Shown here: positions 48,744 to 58,994 of the stretch, piece after piece
Layout of the letters: every line of letters begins with the position of its first letter
Position numbering within the stretch: position 1 is the stretch's first letter
Translations under genes and position numbers: made by a program
Assembly: GCF_000282135.1 (NCBI RefSeq)
Contig: NZ_AKJW01000067.1
Location: 29,203-93,202 of the forward strand
DNA from: Herbaspirillum sp. CF444
Lineage (GTDB): Bacteria; Pseudomonadota; Gammaproteobacteria; Burkholderiales; Burkholderiaceae_D
Length of the DNA stretch: 64,000 bases
Direction of reading: 5' to 3'
The notes under the pieces: generated by a model
Seen by the model: only the letters and a program-made list of their open reading frames with translations
Told to the model about the DNA's origin: nothing
The model's database searches: none

Positions 48744-48756
48744 TCGAATGTTCTGA

Positions 48757-48778
48757 CGCGAAGACCACGGTCTTCGCG
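48757..48778 (+). terminator. Hairpin after the cold-shock gene
   Basis: CGCGAAGAC, loop CACG, GTCTTCGCG: a perfect 9-bp stem 14 bases after the stop, without a T-run. Confidence 0.6.
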
Positions 48779-48878
48779 CATGCAAGTCCGGATTCGTACG
48801 TCGCCGGTGACACCACGCAGATAGCATGGGTCATTGCCGATCGGATCCGGCACCCTGCGGGAAACCGCAGATAAAAAG

Positions 48879-48902
48879 AGCTCGCTACGGCGGGCTTTTT
48901 TT
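48879..48902 (+). terminator. Rho-independent terminator
   Basis: AGCTCGC, loop TACG, GCGGGCT, then seven T residues in all. It closes the cold-shock transcript ahead of the HD hydrolase gene. Confidence 0.85.
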
Positions 48903-48974
48903 CGTCTTGCGCTTTCCGGCCAGCCGGTGCGCTTCCGCTATCATCGCTGTTCCCTTATTTCTCAATTCTTGTTC

Positions 48975-49631
48975 ATGAATCTTCCTCTGCACGACTGGCC
49001 AGCACGGTTTGTCGCGCTGGCCGGCAAGCTCGCCGACAACGACGGCGCGCACGACATCAATCATCTGCATCGCGTGTGGCACACCGCGCACGCCTTGCTA
49101 CGCGCGCACCCCGAAGCCGATGCGCTGATCGTGCAGGCGGCATGCTATCTGCACGATCTCGTGAACCTGCCGAAGAACAATCCGCAACGGCACATGGCGT
49201 CGAGGCAGGCCGCGCAACTGGCTCGCCGTCATCTGGAGGCGATGCGTTTCCCCGCAGACAAACTCGCAGGTGTGGCACATGCGATCGAAGCGCACAGTTT
49301 TTCCGCCGGCATTACTCCTGAAACGACAGAGGCAAAGATCGTGCAAGACGCCGATCGACTCGACGCGCTCGGTGCGGTCGGCCTAGCACGCTTGTTCTAT
49401 ACCGCAGGCCGCATGGGCAGCCAGCTGGCGCATTCCGACGACGTGCTCGGCGCACGGCGCGCGCTGGACGACAAACGCTACGCGCTCGACCATATCGCCT
49501 GCAAGCTGGAAACGCTGCCGGCAAGCATGCAGACCGTCGCCGGCCGCAAGCTTGGTGAAGAACGCATGCAATGGCTACGCGATTTCCGTTCGACGTTTGC
49601 GGCGGAATGGAACGGCGTCGGCGCCGCCTGA
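48975..49631 (+). CDS. HD-domain phosphohydrolase (YedJ-like)
   Basis: This 218-residue protein has the HD signature split as HDINHLHRVWHTA, CYLHDLVNLPKNNP and QDADRLDALGAVGLARLF. This matches the YedJ-type metal-dependent phosphohydrolases that act on nucleotides or similar compounds. The ATG at 48975 (MNLPLHDW) begins the conserved domain; the open frame extends further upstream through the terminator and is not used. Confidence 0.85.
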   Translation: MNLPLHDWPARFVALAGKLADNDGAHDINHLHRVWHTAHALLRAHPEADALIVQAACYLHDLVNLPKNNPQRHMASRQAAQLARRHLEAMRFPADKLAGVAHAIEAHSFSAGITPETTEAKIVQDADRLDALGAVGLARLFYTAGRMGSQLAHSDDVLGARRALDDKRYALDHIACKLETLPASMQTVAGRKLGEERMQWLRDFRSTFAAEWNGVGAA

Positions 49632-49694
49632 AATCTCTTTCTGGAAATGCTGCTAGAATCGATCCATCGTTTTTTACATCACGCATTGATCTTC

Positions 49695-49808
49695 ATGATT
49701 ATCGTCGCCCTGTCCTGCCTGTTGTCGCTCAGCCTGTTCGTCCTGGCTGCACAGACACGCGCTCGCGCAGCAGCCGCCGGTAAACAAAAGAAACAGTCGC
49801 TCATCTGA
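49695..49808 (+). CDS. Small predicted membrane protein, 37 aa
   Basis: The sequence MIIVALSCLLSLSLFVLAAQ is followed by the basic tail TRARAAAAGKQKKQSLI. One transmembrane helix with positive residues on one side is a typical small membrane protein. It has no strong ribosome site (weak GATC just upstream), so the call is tentative. It lies between the HD hydrolase and the DapA-family gene, on the same strand. Confidence 0.45.
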   Translation: MIIVALSCLLSLSLFVLAAQTRARAAAAGKQKKQSLI

Positions 49809-49946
49809 CCGGGGCGCGCTGTCCTGTCAGGTGGGCTGACAGGATGGCAAACGCAGACCGGACACGTTCCCCCTCGCTACCTCTTCCTTGCACCTGCCGA
49901 CAGACATTCGACGGTCTGTAATGCAGTACTTCAATGGAGAGCAGCA

Positions 49947-50816
49947 ATGACATCTTTCGACGGAATCTGGATTCCCCTGATCACGCCGTTTCACGACGGT
50001 CGTATCGATTTTCCCGCCTTGCAGGCGCTGGCGCGCAGCATGGTTGACGCCGGCATAAGCGGGCTGGTGGCCTGCGGCTCGACCGCCGAGGCCGCTGCAC
50101 TGGACGACGACGAACAACTGGCGGTGCTGGACGCCATCATCGCCGCCGTGCCCGACTGCCCGGTGATGATGGGGCTGGCCGGCAACCGCCAGGCGGCCAT
50201 GCTGGAAAAGATGCAGAAAATCCAGCAGCGCCGGATTGCCGGTTTGCTGATTCCGGCGCCGTATTACATTCGCCCTTCGCAAGAAGGCCTGCGCGCTTTT
50301 TATCTCGCCATGGCGGATGCAGCCAACGCACCCGTGATCGTCTACAACATCCCTTATCGCTCGGGCATCAACATCGACGCCGCCACGATACTCTCGCTCG
50401 CCGCGCATGAACGCATCGTCGCCGTCAAGGATTGCGGCGGCAGCATGGGCGCAACCATGGACCTGATCACGCATGGCGGTTTATGCATCTTGTCCGGCGA
50501 GGATGAACAAATTTTCACCACGCTCTGCCTGGGCGGCAGCGGCGCCATCACGGCAGCGGCACATCTGCGTCCGGACCTGTTCGTACGCGTGGCGCAACTG
50601 GTGCGCGCGCAACGCATCGATGAAGCACGCGCCGTCTTCTACGATTTGCTGCCGCTGATTCGCCTGCTGTTTACCGAACCGAATCCGGCGCCGATCAAGA
50701 CGGCGCTCGCATTGATGGGCATGGTGCGCGACGAATTGCGCGCGCCGATGCAGGCAAGTTCGCCGGCATTGCGAGAAAAACTGCAACGTGAATTGCTGCG
50801 ACTCGGTTGCTTGTAA
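49947..50816 (+). CDS. dapA: Dihydrodipicolinate synthase family aldolase (DapA-like)
   Basis: This 289-residue class-I aldolase of the DapA family has the Schiff-base Lys in IVAVKDCGG, the Tyr in VIVYNIPYRSG with its following Arg, and PAPYYIRPSQEGL. The usual GTTGE loop reads GSTAE, a deviation that leaves DapA itself less certain than a relative acting on another oxo-acid. In the lysine pathway it would condense pyruvate with aspartate semialdehyde. Preceded by TGGAGAGCAGCA. Confidence 0.8.
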   Translation: MTSFDGIWIPLITPFHDGRIDFPALQALARSMVDAGISGLVACGSTAEAAALDDDEQLAVLDAIIAAVPDCPVMMGLAGNRQAAMLEKMQKIQQRRIAGLLIPAPYYIRPSQEGLRAFYLAMADAANAPVIVYNIPYRSGINIDAATILSLAAHERIVAVKDCGGSMGATMDLITHGGLCILSGEDEQIFTTLCLGGSGAITAAAHLRPDLFVRVAQLVRAQRIDEARAVFYDLLPLIRLLFTEPNPAPIKTALALMGMVRDELRAPMQASSPALREKLQRELLRLGCL

Positions 50817-51055
50817 ACACATATCGAAAAACCGAAGGACGCCGGTATCCAGAAATGGCGGAATCACGGAACGACGCATTGCTGAAGTCAATGCAACCGT
50901 CGTCGCTCGCATTCCACCGGCGGTTTTTCACATTGCCAGATTGGAAATGCGATGCAGGATAAATCCGCCATTGTTACAAAAGGCTCATCTTTCTTTGCGA
51001 ACCAAGCTGTTTTCTCCTCGTCATATTTCCATCTCATCATTGTCGAGGAGTTATC

Positions 51056-51886
51056 GTGGCAAGTCAGGAACAGCACCATCAACCGCGCTGGAGCATCGCC
51101 GACCTGGATTTTTCCCGCATCGATCTGCGACGCGTCCGCAACGACGAAAATACCTTCTATCTGGTCGCCTGCGCCTCCTTCGTCGAAAGCGGCTCCGACC
51201 TCTATACGCACAACCTGCTGGACTTCTTCAGCGACAACGCAGAAGTTGCAGCCTGGCTACGCGGGCAGTGGGAGGCGGAGGAACTGCAACACGGCCGCGC
51301 CCTGCGCGCCTATGTCGAACACGTCTGGCCCGAGTTCGACTGGCAGAGCGCCTACGACAGCTTTCTCGCCGAGTACGCCACTTACTGCAAGGTCGAGCTG
51401 CTGGAGCCGACCAAGGCGCTGGAGATGGCGGCCCGCTGCGTGGTCGAGACCGGCACCGCCACGTATTACCGGGCGCTGTCGCGCAGCGTGAAGGAACCGG
51501 TGCTGCGCGATCTGGCCGCGCGCATCTCCAATGACGAGGTTAATCATTACAAGCACTTCTATCGCTACTTCCGCCAATACCGCGAGCGTGAAGGCATCGG
51601 CCGTTCACGCGTGCTCGGCACCCTGAGCCGCCGCACGCTGGAAATGCGCAACGAGGACGCCGACTGCGCCATCCGCCACGTGCTGAAATTCCGCGATCCG
51701 GCACGTGCCAATGACACTGCCTATTTAAGAGAACTGAGCGCGCGCATGAGCACGACCGTTCGCACCAATTTGACGCCGGAGATGACGCTGAAGATGATCA
51801 TGCGCCCGCTGGAACTGTCGCCGCGGGTGCAGGCCTGGGTGCAATATCCGATACAACAGCTGATGCAACACGTGTTTTTGCGCTAA
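51056..51886 (+). CDS. Ferritin-like di-iron protein
   Basis: This 276-residue all-helical protein has the di-iron ligand order of ferritin-like oxidases. It shows a Glu in ASFVESGSDLY, the pair in WEAEELQHGRAL, a Glu in CVVETGTATYY and DEVNH in ISNDEVNHYKHF. This spacing is that of acyl-ACP desaturase- or AurF-like oxidases and rubrerythrin relatives. The start is GTG at 51056 with CGAGGAGTTATC just upstream. The substrate is unknown. It sits directly before the sigma-54 control region of the urea genes. Confidence 0.78.
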   Translation: MASQEQHHQPRWSIADLDFSRIDLRRVRNDENTFYLVACASFVESGSDLYTHNLLDFFSDNAEVAAWLRGQWEAEELQHGRALRAYVEHVWPEFDWQSAYDSFLAEYATYCKVELLEPTKALEMAARCVVETGTATYYRALSRSVKEPVLRDLAARISNDEVNHYKHFYRYFRQYREREGIGRSRVLGTLSRRTLEMRNEDADCAIRHVLKFRDPARANDTAYLRELSARMSTTVRTNLTPEMTLKMIMRPLELSPRVQAWVQYPIQQLMQHVFLR

Positions 51887-51906
51887 AAACAATCACCCCT
51901 TCACTG

Positions 51907-51939
51907 ATTTGCACCAAATTGCTCATGTTTGGGGCAAAT
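51907..51939. promoter_or_regulatory. Distal NtrC-like inverted repeat upstream of urtA
   Basis: ATTTGCACCAAA and TTTGGGGCAAAT pair over 12 bases with one mismatch and a 9-base spacer. The core TGCACCA half-site is NtrC-like. It is centred about 150 bases before the expected transcription start. Confidence 0.6.
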
Positions 51940-51972
51940 CGGGATTCGCCGCACCGTCACTATTTTTACCAT

Positions 51973-51985
51973 CACCAAAATGGTG
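51973..51985. promoter_or_regulatory. Proximal NtrC-type site (CACCA-AAA-TGGTG)
   Basis: CACCAAAATGGTG is a perfect inverted repeat matching the core of the NtrC consensus (GCACCANNNTGGTGC). It lies about 80 bases before the sigma-54 promoter, a normal enhancer position. Confidence 0.8.
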
Positions 51986-52045
51986 CTATAGCGCACATCC
52001 GCTTCTACAAAGTTCGAGAAATCGAGAGAGATTGACGAATTGTCA

Positions 52046-52062
52046 TTGGCACGCAATCTGCT
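52046..52062 (+). promoter_or_regulatory. Sigma-54 promoter for the urt-ure genes
   Basis: TTGGCACGCAATCTGCT has the invariant GG and GC of the -24/-12 elements, separated by exactly 10 bases. It differs from the consensus only at C in place of T before TGC. It lies 58 bases before urtA. Confidence 0.85.
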
Positions 52063-52119
52063 AAAGCAGAAAGGCAGTCAACCAACTCTCATTGATTCTT
52101 CTAACTGTAGGAGCACTTC

Positions 52120-53373
52120 ATGTCACGTCGCACTATCCTAAAAGCAACAGCACTCGGCGCGTTCGCACTTGCAGCATCCTCCTGGCTCCCAGCCGCGTTC
52201 GCCGCGGATACCATCAAGGTCGGCATCCTGCACTCGCTGTCGGGCACCATGGCCATCTCCGAAACATCGCTCAAAGATGTGGCGCTGATGACAATCGATG
52301 AAATCAACGCCAACGGCGGCGTCATGGGCAAAAAGCTCGAACCCGTGATCGTTGACCCGGCATCCAACTGGCCACTGTTCGCTGAAAAAGCGCGCCAGCT
52401 GATTTCCCAGGACAAGGTCTCCGTCGTGTTCGGCTGCTGGACTTCGGTCTCGCGCAAATCGGTGCTGCCGGTCTTCAAGGAATTGAACAGCCTGCTGTTC
52501 TACCCGGTCCAGTACGAAGGCGAAGAGCTGGAAAAGAACGTGTTCTACACCGGCGCGGCGCCTAATCAGCAAGCCATCCCCGCCACCGAATACCTGATGT
52601 CGAAAGAAGGCGGCGGCGCCAAGCGTTTCGTCCTGCTGGGCACCGACTATGTGTACCCGCGCACCACCAACAAGATTCTGCGCGCCTTCCTGCATAGCAA
52701 GGGCGTGAAGGATTCCGACATCGATGAAGTCTACACACCGTTCGGCCACTCCGATTACCAGACCATCGTCGCCAACATCAAGAAGTTCGCAGCAGGCGGC
52801 AAGACAGCAGTGATCTCGACCATCAACGGCGACTCCAACGTGCCGTTCTACAAGGAACTGGGCAACGCCGGCCTGAAGGCGACCGACGTGCCTGTCGTGG
52901 CGTTCTCGGTGGGTGAAGAAGAACTGCGCGGCGTCGACACCAAACCGCTGGTCGGCCACCTGGCAGCCTGGAACTACTTCGAATCCGTGAAGAACCCGGT
53001 CAACACCGCCTTCATCAAGAAGTGGAAAGCCTACGCCAAGGCCAAGGGTCTGCCGAACGCCGACACCGTCGTGACCAACGATCCGATGGAAGCGACTTAC
53101 GTCGGCATCTACATGTGGAAGCAAGCGGTTGAAAAAGCCAAGACCACCGACACCGACAAGGTGATCGCGGCGATGGGCGGCCAGACCTTCAAGGCGCCGT
53201 CCGGCTACACGCTGGAAATGGACAAGACCAACCATCACCTGCACAAACCAGTGATGATCGGCGAAATCAAGGCCGACGGTCAGTTCAACGTGGTCAACAA
53301 GACCAAGACCACGATCCGTGCGCAGCCATGGAGCCCGTACATCCCGGGCAACGAAAGCAAGCAAAAAATGTAA
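52120..53373 (+). CDS. urtA: Urea ABC transporter substrate-binding protein UrtA
   Basis: This 417-residue periplasmic receptor for urea has a twin-arginine-like signal (SRRTILKATALGAFALAASSWLPAAFAA). The UrtA/AmiC fold is seen in TIKVGILHSLSGTMAISETSLKDVALM, VVFGCWTSVSRKSVLPVF, and NSLLFYPVQYEGEELEKNVFYTGAAPNQQ. Tight conservation around the Gly-Cys-Trp and Tyr-Glu-Gly motifs is specific for urea/amide binders. The first gene of a nitrogen-controlled operon; the ATG follows GTAGGAGCACTTC. Confidence 0.95.
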   Translation: MSRRTILKATALGAFALAASSWLPAAFAADTIKVGILHSLSGTMAISETSLKDVALMTIDEINANGGVMGKKLEPVIVDPASNWPLFAEKARQLISQDKVSVVFGCWTSVSRKSVLPVFKELNSLLFYPVQYEGEELEKNVFYTGAAPNQQAIPATEYLMSKEGGGAKRFVLLGTDYVYPRTTNKILRAFLHSKGVKDSDIDEVYTPFGHSDYQTIVANIKKFAAGGKTAVISTINGDSNVPFYKELGNAGLKATDVPVVAFSVGEEELRGVDTKPLVGHLAAWNYFESVKNPVNTAFIKKWKAYAKAKGLPNADTVVTNDPMEATYVGIYMWKQAVEKAKTTDTDKVIAAMGGQTFKAPSGYTLEMDKTNHHLHKPVMIGEIKADGQFNVVNKTKTTIRAQPWSPYIPGNESKQKM

Positions 53374-53444
53374 TGCAGCTGCTTGCCGTGCTTGAGTAGT
53401 TGAGCAGTACCCGCTGCATGTTCCATGCCGCGGTTTGCAAGACC

Positions 53445-53478
53445 TTGCACCGGACGTCCGACATCCCGTCCGGTGCAA
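53445..53478 (+). other. Intercistronic hairpin between urtA and urtB
   Basis: TTGCACCGGACG and CGTCCGGTGCAA form a perfect 12-bp stem around a 10-base loop with no T-run. It probably stabilises the urtA message and reduces read-through to the permease genes. Confidence 0.65.
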
Positions 53479-53586
53479 TCAACGCCGCACTCCTCATGCG
53501 TTTTTCCTTGAAGTGCGTGCATGAATCTCAGATAAGCGTCGCAAGACCGATTTATTTTCCGTCTTGCCGTGCCACCGAAAAGAACC

Positions 53587-55203
53587 ATGAGACTTCTCCC
53601 CAAGATCATTGCCTCCGCCTTGCTCACAGGCTGGCTGTGCACCCAGGCGATCAGCGCGCATGCCGCGATCGATCCGGCGCTGCTCAAGCCGCTGGCCGGC
53701 GACGACCCCGATGCGCGGATTGCCGCCGTCACGCAGATTGCTGCGCTGGCCAATGCCGACGCACAGAAAATCCTCAATGCCATCAACAGCGATGCGCTGT
53801 ACGCCACGCCCGCCGGCGACGTGCTGATCATCGAAGACGCCGAAGCCTTCAATCCCGCCACCGACAAGACCGGCCCGGCGCCTGACGACGCCGAAGGCAT
53901 CACCGTCAACAACCGCCTGCGCGGCGTGGTGGAAGGCGCGCTGTCGGGACTCAAACTGTTTTCGGCCGATCGCGCCACGCGCCTGACCGCCGCGACGGAA
54001 CTGCTGAAGACCGCCGATGCCGCCCAAACGCCGCTGATCAGCAAGGCACTGGCGGCGGAAAAAGATCCGCAAATCCAGGAAGTGCTCAAGCAAGTCGTCG
54101 CCACCGCCAACCTGCATGCGCCTGATGCGGCGGCACGCAAGGCCGCCGTCAAGGCCCTGGCCGAGACCACCAACGCCAACCTGAAGCCGGTGCTGGAGCA
54201 AATGCTGGCCAGGAATCCCGACGGCAGTTATGTCGAAACCGACGAAGGCGTGCGTATCGAAGCAGTCCGCACGCTGTCGGCGCTGGATCGCCACCTGTCC
54301 ATCACCGAATTCGTCGGCAAACTGTTCTACGGCGTCTCGCTGGGCAGCGTGCTGCTGCTCGCCGCGCTGGGCCTGGCGATCACCTTCGGCCTGATGGGCA
54401 TCATCAACATGGCGCACGGCGAACTGCTGATGATCGGCGCCTACACGACCTACGTGTGCCAGCTGGTGTTCCGCAAATTCTTCCCGGGCGCGATCGACGC
54501 TTATCTTGTCGTCGCGCTGCCGGCCGCCTTCATCGTCGCCGCTGCAGTAGGCATCGCGCTGGAGCGCCTGGTGATCCGCTGGCTCTACGGCCGTCCGCTG
54601 GAAACCCTGCTGTGCACCTGGGGTATCAGCCTGATGCTGATGCAAGGCGTGCGTTCCATCTTCGGCGCGCAGAACGTCGAAGTCGCCAACCCGAGCTGGA
54701 TGTCGGGCGGCATCACGGTGCTGGGTTCGCTGGTGCTGTCGTATAACCGGATCGTGATCATCTTCTTCGCGCTGTTCGTGGTGTTCGCGGTGTGGCTGAT
54801 CCTCAATAAAACACGCCTCGGCCTGTTCGTGCGCGCCGTCACGCAGAACCGCCGCATGGCCGATTGCGTGGGCGTCTCGACCGGCAAGATCGACATGATG
54901 ACCTTCGGCCTCGGCTGCGGCATCGCCGGTCTCGGCGGCGTGGCCTTGTCGCAGCTCGGCAATGTCGGTCCCGACCTCGGCCAGGGTTATATCGTCGACT
55001 CTTTCATGGTGGTGGTGCTGGGCGGCGTCGGCCAGTTGGCGGGCACCGTGATCGCCGCGTTCGGCCTGGGTGAGGTGAACAAGTTCCTGGAGCCGGTCGC
55101 CGGCGCCGTGCTGGCCAAGATCGCCATCCTCGTGTTCATCATCGTGTTTATCCAAAAGCGCCCGCAAGGCCTGTTTGCACTGAAAGGCAGGAGCGTGGAA
55201 TGA
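53587..55203 (+). CDS. urtB: Urea ABC transporter permease UrtB
   Basis: This 538-residue permease has an N-terminal exported extension of about 230 residues containing HEAT-like alpha repeats (a feature of UrtB, absent from LivH). A LivH-type domain of about 8 helices follows: KLFYGVSLGSVLLLAALGLAITFGLMGIINMAHGELLMIGAY. A signal peptide (MRLLPKIIASALLTGWLCTQAISAHA) exports the extension. Its TGA overlaps the urtC ATG by 4 bases. Confidence 0.95.
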   Translation: MRLLPKIIASALLTGWLCTQAISAHAAIDPALLKPLAGDDPDARIAAVTQIAALANADAQKILNAINSDALYATPAGDVLIIEDAEAFNPATDKTGPAPDDAEGITVNNRLRGVVEGALSGLKLFSADRATRLTAATELLKTADAAQTPLISKALAAEKDPQIQEVLKQVVATANLHAPDAAARKAAVKALAETTNANLKPVLEQMLARNPDGSYVETDEGVRIEAVRTLSALDRHLSITEFVGKLFYGVSLGSVLLLAALGLAITFGLMGIINMAHGELLMIGAYTTYVCQLVFRKFFPGAIDAYLVVALPAAFIVAAAVGIALERLVIRWLYGRPLETLLCTWGISLMLMQGVRSIFGAQNVEVANPSWMSGGITVLGSLVLSYNRIVIIFFALFVVFAVWLILNKTRLGLFVRAVTQNRRMADCVGVSTGKIDMMTFGLGCGIAGLGGVALSQLGNVGPDLGQGYIVDSFMVVVLGGVGQLAGTVIAAFGLGEVNKFLEPVAGAVLAKIAILVFIIVFIQKRPQGLFALKGRSVE

Positions 55204-56329
55204 GTACCCTCAATCTCCCATTGAAACCTTCGCTGTTTTCTCGTCCGGCCTGGATCGGCATCGTGGTCTTTACCGTGATCCTGGGTCTGCTGCCTATCCT
55301 CAACCTGATCTTCCCGGCCGGTCATCCGCTATCGATTTCCAGCTACACCATCGCGCTGATCGGCAAGTTCATGTGCTACGCCATGGCGGCGCTGGCGCTG
55401 GATCTGGTGTGGGGCTACACCGGCATCCTGTCGCTCGGCCACGGCGTGTTCTTCGCGCTGGGCGGCTATGCGCACGGCATGTACCTGATGCGCGCCATCG
55501 GCCATGACGGGGTGTATCAGAGCGACTTGCCGGACTTCATGGTGTTCCTCAACTGGAAGGCTTATCCGTGGTACTGGTGGATGACCGAGCACTTCTGGTT
55601 CGCCATGCTGCTGGTGGTGCTGGTGCCGGGCGTGCTGGCCTTCGTGTTCGGTTACTTTGCCTTCCGTTCGCGCATCAAGGGCGTGTACTTCTCGATCATC
55701 ACGCAGGCGATGACCTTCGCCTTCATGCTGCTGTTCTTCCGCAACGATACCGGCTTTGGCGGCAACAACGGCTTCACCGATTTCAAGCGCATCCTCGGCT
55801 TCACGATCACGGCGCCGTCGACCAAGGCGGTGCTGTATCTGGTGACGCTGGCCTTCCTGCTCGGTTCGCTGCTGCTGTGCCGCGCCATCGTGACGTCGAA
55901 GCTGGGACGCGTGCTGCAAGGCGTGCGCGATTCGGAATCGCGGCTGATGTTCATCGGTTACAACCCGCTGTGGTTCAAGCTGTTCGTGTGGACCTTGTCG
56001 GCGGTGCTGTGCGGCATCGCCGGCGCACTGTACGTGCCGCAGGTCGGCATCATCAACCCGTCCGAAATGTCGCCGGCCAACTCGATTGAAATGGTGATCT
56101 GGGCGGCAGTCGGCGGACGCGGTTCGCTGCTCGGCCCCATCATCGGCGCGTTCACCGTCAACGGCCTCAAGAGCTGGTTCACCGCCGCCTTCCCGGATCT
56201 GTGGCTGTATGCGCTGGGGCTGATCTTCATCCTCGTGACGCTGTTCCTGCCGCAAGGCATCCTGGGACTGATCAAGAAACTGAAGAAGCAAGAGAAGCAA
56301 GAAGAACAAGATCGCGCCAAGGAGGCCGC

Positions 56330-56333
<4 letters not shown>
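55200..56333 (+). CDS. urtC: Urea ABC transporter permease UrtC
   Basis: This 377-residue LivM-type permease has about 9 helices. Conserved stretches are ALALDLVWGYTGILSLGHGVFFALGGYAHGMYLM, FGYFAFRSRIKGVYFSIITQAMTFAFMLLFFRNDTGFGGNNGFTDF and VWTLSAVLCGIAGALYVPQVGIINPSEMSPANSIEMVIWAAVGGRGSLLGPI. It partners UrtB in the membrane. It overlaps urtB and urtD in ATGA junctions. Confidence 0.95.
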
Positions 56334-57184
<851 letters not shown>

Positions 57185-57216
57185 GAGTAGAGCTCTAAAC
57201 CCGGGACGAAAAGAAT

Positions 57217-57915
57217 ATGCTGCAAGTCAATCAACTGAACCAATACTACGGCGCCGCGCATACCTTGCGCGGCGTGTCGATCAATGTCGAAAAGGGCAAG
57301 TGCCTGTCGCTGCTCGGCCGCAACGGCGTCGGCAAGACCACCTTGCTGAAATGCCTGATGGGCGTCTTGCCCGTCGCCGCCGGCAACGTCACCCTGGAAG
57401 GCAAGGACATCACCAGACTCAAGCCGCATCAACGCGCAGGACTGGGGATTGCCTATGTACCGCAAGGCCGTGAAATCTTCGCGCGCCTGACCGTGGAAGA
57501 AAACCTGCTGATGGGCATGGCGACCAAGTCCGGCCGCAAGGCGTCGACGATCAAGGGCGAGGTGTACGAGCTGTTCCCGGTGCTCAAGGAAATGCTGCAC
57601 CGTCGCGGCGGCGATCTGTCGGGCGGGCAACAACAGCAATTGGCGATTGCCCGCGCGCTGCTGGCCGAACCGAAGCTGATCATCCTCGACGAACCGACCG
57701 AAGGCATCCAGCCGTCGATCATCAAGGACATCGGCCGCGTGATCAGCCTCTTGCGCCAGCGCGGCGACATCGGCATCCTGCTGTGCGAGCAGTATTTCGA
57801 TTTTGCGCGCGAGCTGGCAGACACCTTCGTCGTGATGTCGCGCGGCGAAGTCGTCGCCTCGGGCGTGCAGGCCGAGATGGACAACGAAGACGTCAAGAAA
57901 CACCTGGCGGTGTGA
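57217..57915 (+). CDS. urtE: Urea ABC transporter ATPase UrtE
   Basis: This 232-residue LivF-type ATPase has Walker A GRNGVGKTT, signature DLSGGQQQQLAIARAL, Walker B LIILDEPTEGIQPSI and LCEQYFDFA replacing the usual switch His region. It completes the five-gene urea importer. The 136-base gap before ureD holds a CTATAAA motif that might be an internal promoter, but nothing firm. Confidence 0.95.
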   Translation: MLQVNQLNQYYGAAHTLRGVSINVEKGKCLSLLGRNGVGKTTLLKCLMGVLPVAAGNVTLEGKDITRLKPHQRAGLGIAYVPQGREIFARLTVEENLLMGMATKSGRKASTIKGEVYELFPVLKEMLHRRGGDLSGGQQQQLAIARALLAEPKLIILDEPTEGIQPSIIKDIGRVISLLRQRGDIGILLCEQYFDFARELADTFVVMSRGEVVASGVQAEMDNEDVKKHLAV

Positions 57916-58051
57916 TCCGGGCTATGCACGCGGAGTTGCCGGATTATCAAGTCCAGCCGGCGTGCGCCCTGCGTGCGTTTTGGCGGCAGGTCTGCTATAA
58001 ACGAAGGTCCGCGCGCGTCTCGCCCTCATGTCGCCATAATCAGAACACTGC

Positions 58052-58957
58052 ATGAAACGCATCATTGATCCTGCCGCTGCCGTCACGGAGTCCGGCCAAA
58101 CCGTCGTCGCCTCCATGGCTTCCGCGCGCCATGAACAGGCGCGGCTGACGCTCGGCTTTGCCGACGACGCCGGCACGACGCGCATGATCGAGCGCAGCCA
58201 CTTCGGTCCGCTGCGCGTGCAAAAGCCGCTCTATCCCGAACATCCTGCCGTCTGCCATGCCGTCATCGTGCATCCGCCGGGCGGCATCCTGGGCGGCGAC
58301 GTGCTGAATATCACTGCACACGTCGGCGACAACGCGCATGCGTTGCTGACAACGCCCGGTGCCGGCAAATGGTACCGCGCCAACGGCTTCGTCTCACAGC
58401 AGCAGGTAGCGCTGACGGCAACCGCCGGCGCGGCGCTGGAATGGCTGCCGCAGGAAACCATTTTCTTCAACGACGCCGACGTGCGCATGGAACACCAGGT
58501 TGAGCTGGCTGCCGACGCCACGTATATCGGCGGCGAGATCCTGTGCTTCGGCCGCACCGCGTCGGGCGAATCCTTCGTCAACGGCCGCGTCAGCCAGCGC
58601 ACCAGCATTCGCCGCGACGGCAAGCTGGTGTGGTTCGAACAAGGCGCCTTGCGCGCCGGGACGTCGTCCATGACGAGTCCGCTGGCCTTGGCCGGTTATA
58701 CCGTAAGCGCGACCCTGATCGCGGTCGGCTTGCCGCTCAACGCCGCCTTTCTCGGCGAGTTGCGCGAACAGACCAGCGCGCTGGCGCAAAACGGGAATGG
58801 CCGCAGCGGCGCGACGCAAATGAAACAAGTATTGGTGCTGCGCTATCTGGGCAACTCCAGTCAGGTTGCCCGGCAATGGCTGACGCATGCATGGCAGCGC
58901 ATCCGGCCGGAATTGATGCGGCGCGAGGCGATCGTGCCGCGCATCTGGAATACATAA
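58052..58957 (+). CDS. ureD: Urease accessory protein UreD
   Basis: This 301-residue chaperone scaffold has [44 protein letters not shown] and [16 protein letters not shown], the conserved UreD/UreH segments. It binds apo-urease and forms the nickel tunnel with UreF and UreG. First of the ure genes, directly following the urea importer. Confidence 0.95.
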   Translation: MKRIIDPAAAVTESGQTVVASMASARHEQARLTLGFADDAGTTRMIERSHFGPLRVQKPLYPEHPAVCHAVIVHPPGGILGGDVLNITAHVGDNAHALLTTPGAGKWYRANGFVSQQQVALTATAGAALEWLPQETIFFNDADVRMEHQVELAADATYIGGEILCFGRTASGESFVNGRVSQRTSIRRDGKLVWFEQGALRAGTSSMTSPLALAGYTVSATLIAVGLPLNAAFLGELREQTSALAQNGNGRSGATQMKQVLVLRYLGNSSQVARQWLTHAWQRIRPELMRREAIVPRIWNT

Positions 58958-58994
58958 CGAACATACAAACATCACGCATCAGGGAGAACACGCG

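Noticed and set aside
57916..58051. Internal promoter before ureD
   Set aside because: A CTATAAA motif is present, but no -35 at proper distance could be found, so it is not listed as a feature.
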